NCBI RefSeq assembly: GCF_005747095.1
Contig: NZ_SWLG01000003.1
Span: forward strand, 124,001 to 188,000
DNA: 64,000 nt
DNA from: Exobacillus caeni
GTDB taxonomy: Bacteria > Bacillota > Bacilli > Bacillales > Guptibacillaceae
Direction of reading: 5' to 3'
Shown here: positions 60,819 through 64,000 of the stretch, one piece after another
Layout: each line of letters begins with the position of its first letter
How positions within the stretch are numbered: position 1 is the stretch's first letter
Translations under genes and position numbers: made by a program
The notes under the pieces: generated by a model
Database searches by the model: none
What the model saw: the letters and a program-made list of their open reading frames with translations, nothing else
What the model was told of the DNA's origin: nothing

Positions 60819-62054
60819 TTGAAGATTTGGATATTAAACCATGTCGCACTCAAGCCTTCTGATATTGGGATAACCAGGCATTATGATATTTCAAAAGAGC
60901 TTGTAGAAAAAGGGCATAAGGTAACAATATTCGCTAGTAGCTTTTTAGCTTACTTATTTAAATGGCGAGATCCAAAAAGAAAAAACTATACAGAAAATGT
61001 CAATGATGTCATCTTTGAATGGGTATGGACGCTTCCCTATAAAGGAAATGGTGTACTACGTATACTTAACATGATCAGTTATTTATTTACTTCTCTAATC
61101 AGAGGGGTTAAAAAAGAGGAAAAGCCAGATGTTATCGTAGGTTCATCTGTTCATTTGTTTGCATGCCTTGCAGCTTATTATTTGAGCAAGTGGAAAAAGT
61201 CTACATATGTTGTAGAGATTAGAGACCTTTGGCCAAGGACCTTAATTGATTTTGGTGCAATGAGTGAAAGGCATCCGGTTGCTGTTATGTTTGGTATAAT
61301 TGAAAAATTTGTTTATAAAAAAGCAGATCGAATAATCGTTACCTTACCTGGGGCCGCAAATTATATTAGCAGCCTGGGAATCGATAGCGATAAAATTTAT
61401 CACATTCCTAATGGGATTGATTTGAATAGAATAGAACTATTAGAAAACACGCCTTCATTAGAGGTGGAGATTAAAAAAATAAAAGAGAAGCATGGTCAGG
61501 TGGCAATGTATGTCGGATCCCACGGGATGGCTAATTCACTTGAAACAGTAGTGAAAAGTGCAGAATACTTGCCTGAAAACCAAGTAGCATATGTCTTTGT
61601 TGGTGATGGACCGGAGAAAGAAAATCTTAAAAAGATGGCAAATGATTATGAAAATGTGTACTTTTTTGAAGGTATACCGAAAGATGAAGTGCTTTCAACA
61701 TTAGCCTTGGGTGATGTGTTAATGGTATCTATGCTTGATACGCCATTATACAAATATGGCATTAGTTTAAACAAGTTGAATGATTATTTACTGGTCGGAA
61801 AACCAATTCTGTTTGCCGGCGAAGTTTATAATGATATTGTAGGAGATTCAGGAGCTGGAAAAACAGTACCTCCCGAAGATCCGAAAGCTTTCGCTGAGGG
61901 ATTGAATGAACTGCTCAAGCTTACGGATGAAGAGCGAATTAAAATAAGACAATCGGCTCAGGCGTACGTGGAAGATAACCATGACATTAAGAAACTGGCT
62001 GAAAGATTTTTATCTGTATGCCAGCTTGAAAATACGATTGAAAGAGGGTATTAA
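60819..62054 (+). CDS. Family 4-type glycosyltransferase (WbuB-like)
   Basis: 411 residues, TTG start after GAGGTGG. LNHVALKPSDIGITRHYDISKELVEKGHKVTIFAS at the N-terminus, VEIRDLWPRTLIDFGAM in the middle, and IPNGIDLNRIELLEN, VFVGDGPEKENL, then YGISLNKLNDYLLVGKPILFAG. Similar enzymes (WbuB class) transfer N-acetylated amino sugars to lipid-linked glycans. Two bases separate its stop from the aminotransferase start. Confidence 0.86.
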   Translation: MKIWILNHVALKPSDIGITRHYDISKELVEKGHKVTIFASSFLAYLFKWRDPKRKNYTENVNDVIFEWVWTLPYKGNGVLRILNMISYLFTSLIRGVKKEEKPDVIVGSSVHLFACLAAYYLSKWKKSTYVVEIRDLWPRTLIDFGAMSERHPVAVMFGIIEKFVYKKADRIIVTLPGAANYISSLGIDSDKIYHIPNGIDLNRIELLENTPSLEVEIKKIKEKHGQVAMYVGSHGMANSLETVVKSAEYLPENQVAYVFVGDGPEKENLKKMANDYENVYFFEGIPKDEVLSTLALGDVLMVSMLDTPLYKYGISLNKLNDYLLVGKPILFAGEVYNDIVGDSGAGKTVPPEDPKAFAEGLNELLKLTDEERIKIRQSAQAYVEDNHDIKKLAERFLSVCQLENTIERGY

Positions 62055-62055
62055 A

Positions 62056-63171
62056 ATGAAAGTGCCAATGCTAGATTTAACAGAACAATATCAATCATTA
62101 AAAGGAGAAATAAACAGTTCTCTTGAAGAGGTAATGTCTGGTGCGCGTTTTATTCTTGGAGATAACGTGAAAAAACTTGAAAAAGATGTTGCAGAATACA
62201 GCAATGCAAACCACGGTATCGGTGTTGCTAATGGAAGTGACGCTCTACATATTTCTTTGTTAGGGTGCGGGGTGGAACCTGGGGATGAAGTGATCGCTCC
62301 TGCTTTCACATTTTTTGCGACAGCTGGTGCTATTGCCCGGATAGGTGCAGTACCTGTTTTTGTTGATATTGATCCTAAGACTTTTAATATTGATCCAGCA
62401 AAAATCGAAGAGGCAGTTACTGAAAAAACAAAAGCAATTATTCCTGTTCACTTATATGGGCAAATGGCAGATATGGAGCCAATTGCTGAAATTGCAAAGA
62501 AGCATAATCTTGCCATTGTTGAAGATGCTGCACAGGCAATTGGTGCTGAGTATAAAGGAAAGAAAGTAGGAGAACTTGGCACAACTGCAACTTACAGCTT
62601 CTTCCCTACAAAGAACTTAGGTGCTTATGGGGATGCAGGAATGATTATTACGGATGATGAAGAAGTCGGTGAAAAGATGCGGGTAATCCGAGTGCACGGC
62701 AGTAAACCAAAGTATTATCACCATGTGCTTGGTTATAACAGCCGATTGGACGAGCTTCAGGCAGCTGTGTTAAATGTTAAATTTCCGCATCTAAATGAGT
62801 GGAATAAAAAGCGCAGAGAAAATGCTGCCTATTATACAAAATTGTTACATGAGAAGCTTGGTGACAAGGTTACAACACCTTATGTTGAAGAGCATAACTA
62901 TCATATTTTCCATCAATACACTATTCGGGTGGATAAAAGGGATGAGCTGCAGGCTTTCTTAAAGGAAAATGGCGTAGCAACGATGATTTACTATCCAAAG
63001 CCATTACACTTACAGCCAGTATTTGCAGAACTGGGCTACAAAGAGGGAGATCTGCCAGAAACAGAAAAGGCATGTGCGGAAGTAATCTCCCTGCCAATGT
63101 TCCCGGAATTGAAGAAAGAACAGCAGGAATACGTAGTTGAGATGATTGAGAAATTTTATAAAGAACAATAG
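62056..63171 (+). CDS. DegT/DnrJ/EryC1 sugar aminotransferase (WbpE-like)
   Basis: 371 residues, ATG of MKVPMLDLTEQY after AGAGGG; the longer frame to 61981 overlaps the previous gene and is spurious. PLP fold: GVANGSDALHISLL, EDAAQAIGAEYKGKKVG, the PLP-lysine in TYSFFPTKNLGAYGDAG, GYNSRLDELQAAVL. It adds an amino group to C3 of the keto sugar made by the dehydrogenases, the WbpE step toward UDP-GlcNAc(3NAc)A. It overlaps no neighbour, and the acyltransferase follows 25 bases on. Confidence 0.88.
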   Translation: MKVPMLDLTEQYQSLKGEINSSLEEVMSGARFILGDNVKKLEKDVAEYSNANHGIGVANGSDALHISLLGCGVEPGDEVIAPAFTFFATAGAIARIGAVPVFVDIDPKTFNIDPAKIEEAVTEKTKAIIPVHLYGQMADMEPIAEIAKKHNLAIVEDAAQAIGAEYKGKKVGELGTTATYSFFPTKNLGAYGDAGMIITDDEEVGEKMRVIRVHGSKPKYYHHVLGYNSRLDELQAAVLNVKFPHLNEWNKKRRENAAYYTKLLHEKLGDKVTTPYVEEHNYHIFHQYTIRVDKRDELQAFLKENGVATMIYYPKPLHLQPVFAELGYKEGDLPETEKACAEVISLPMFPELKKEQQEYVVEMIEKFYKEQ

Positions 63172-63196
63172 TAATCCTTTTGAAAGGAATGATTGT

Positions 63197-63910
63197 ATGG
63201 AACCAGTTTCTATTGGTCAAAATGTTGTAATTGGTGAATCCGTCGAATTCGGAGAAAATGTTTCTATAGGAAACAATGTCATTATATATGAAGGTTCAAA
63301 AATTGGAAGCAATGTGATGATTCAGGATAATGTTGTGATAGGAAAACAGCCTGCACGTGCTAAAAATTCCATCCTCCCAGAGTCCAAAAAGCTACCGCCG
63401 ACTGTTATCGGATCAGGATCGACAATCGGTACTTCTTCGATTATTTACGCAAATGCAGAGTTGGCAGAGGATGTGTTTGTTGCAGATCTTGCCACGATAA
63501 GAGAAAGAGTGACAATTGGAGAAAAGACAATCGTTGGCAGAGGTGTTGCGGTTGAGAACGATTGTAAAGTCGGTATCAAGTGCAAGCTTGAAACCAATTC
63601 ATATATAACTGCCTATTCAGAGCTCGGAGACTATGTGTTTATAGCTCCATGCGTTGTTACTACAAATGACAACTATATGGCACGTTCAAAGGAACGCTAT
63701 GATAAATTTAAAGGTGTGACGATCAAAGATGGCGGACGGGTTGGAGCAAACTCAACGATCTTACCCGGTAAAACGATTGAGGAAGATGGAACGGTTGCTG
63801 CAGCGAGTGTTGTAACGAAAGATGTGAAGAAGGAAGAACTTGTTGTAGGAGCACCGGCCAAAAAGCTGCGTAACGTACCTGAAGATCAATTGTTGAAGAA
63901 CCAGGGTTAA
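63197..63910 (+). CDS. Left-handed beta-helix acetyltransferase (WbpD-like)
   Basis: 237 residues, ATG of MEPVSIGQNVVIGES after GAAAGGAA. Hexapeptide repeats fill most of the chain (IGENVSIGNNVIIYEGSKI-type turns), with GKQPARAKNS and a TTNDNYMARSKERY loop. It would acetylate the 3-amino group added by the aminotransferase, giving the 2,3-diacetamido uronic sugar. This completes WbpA, WbpB, WbpE and WbpD functions in the cluster; a WbpI-type epimerase is not in the window. Confidence 0.87.
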   Translation: MEPVSIGQNVVIGESVEFGENVSIGNNVIIYEGSKIGSNVMIQDNVVIGKQPARAKNSILPESKKLPPTVIGSGSTIGTSSIIYANAELAEDVFVADLATIRERVTIGEKTIVGRGVAVENDCKVGIKCKLETNSYITAYSELGDYVFIAPCVVTTNDNYMARSKERYDKFKGVTIKDGGRVGANSTILPGKTIEEDGTVAAASVVTKDVKKEELVVGAPAKKLRNVPEDQLLKNQG

Positions 63911-63922
63911 CTAACTTAATTG

Positions 63923-63957
63923 AAGGGCTGTTGGAAAACTTCAACAGCCCTTTCGTT
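63923..63957 (+). terminator. Terminator of the polysaccharide operon
   Basis: AAGGGCTGTTG pairs with CAACAGCCCTT over an 8-base loop, followed by T-rich bases. It suggests that the operon ends here. Confidence 0.75.
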
Positions 63958-64000
63958 AAAGAACAGAAAGTTAATTTCCAGTTTTAACATGGTGTGGACT

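Noticed and set aside
1-64000. CRISPR arrays, tRNA or rRNA genes, phage integration sites
   Set aside because: No regularly spaced direct repeats, cloverleaf sequences or integrase genes were seen. The spread palindromes are not spaced like CRISPR repeats.

Overview
The window reads as chromosome of an AT-rich Gram-positive spore former of the family Bacillaceae. Supporting signs are strong AGGAGG ribosome sites, many GTG and TTG starts, short hairpin terminators with T-runs, a Spo0E-type phosphatase, MsmX-dependent sugar ABC genes, and cell-wall enzymes with CW_binding_2 repeats. The genus cannot be fixed from sequence alone. No rRNA, tRNA, CRISPR array or prophage was seen.

Layout. 1-9480: end of a NERD/zinc-finger gene, a minus-strand unit (DUF5317-like membrane protein, 35-residue peptide, GGDEF+HD-GYP enzyme), small membrane proteins, an NlpC/P60 wall hydrolase, an M14 carboxypeptidase and a frameshifted small gene. 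9567-12352: glycolate oxidase glcD-glcF. 12467-27459: a murein-sugar recycling block. It holds the nagE PTS, then secreted amiE, nagZ and namZ, then murR, a second serine hydrolase with no signal peptide, a sugar ABC importer without its own ATPase, a murK-like kinase and murQ. Two NagR-like operators precede nagE and amiE. 27711-28369: a REP-associated tyrosine transposase (RAYT) embedded in its own palindromes. 28602-35738: an M14 peptidase, Spo0E, a wall-anchored subtilase, small proteins and an oxidoreductase. 35820-36654: an ORF-free stretch that looks like an ~835-nt structured RNA on the minus strand. 36852-40149: an ATP-grasp ligase with an unfamiliar 660-residue partner. 41331-42796: a peptide quorum-sensing pair, an HTH-TPR (RRNPP) regulator followed by a propeptide with three copies of HERFPDS. 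43097-52964: a GtrB/GtrA pair, an SGNH-like protein and four more CW_binding_2 proteins. 53252-63910: a wall or surface polysaccharide cluster (WecA/TagO-type transferase, glycosyltransferases, flippase, and WbpA/B/E/D-type genes for a diacetamido-uronic acid).

How it fits together. Secreted AmiE, NamZ and NagZ strip peptides and split murein into single sugars. The ABC importer plus kinase, or the PTS, bring these in, and MurQ and GlcNAc-6-P metabolism finish the job under MurR and probably NagR. Six proteins share the same CW_binding_2 anchor but carry different catalytic domains (NlpC/P60, subtilase, SpoIID/LytB, two amidases, PIG-L deacetylase). Four of them sit beside the polysaccharide cluster that may build their ligand.

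A family of palindromes with core GGGGTCAGACCCC is spread between and even inside genes. Their outer ends match the DnaA box TTATCCACA. The strongest candidates for undescribed biology are the triple-repeat pheromone and its regulator, the large structured RNA, the ATP-grasp pair next to that RNA, and the DnaA-box-ended REP family with its RAYT.
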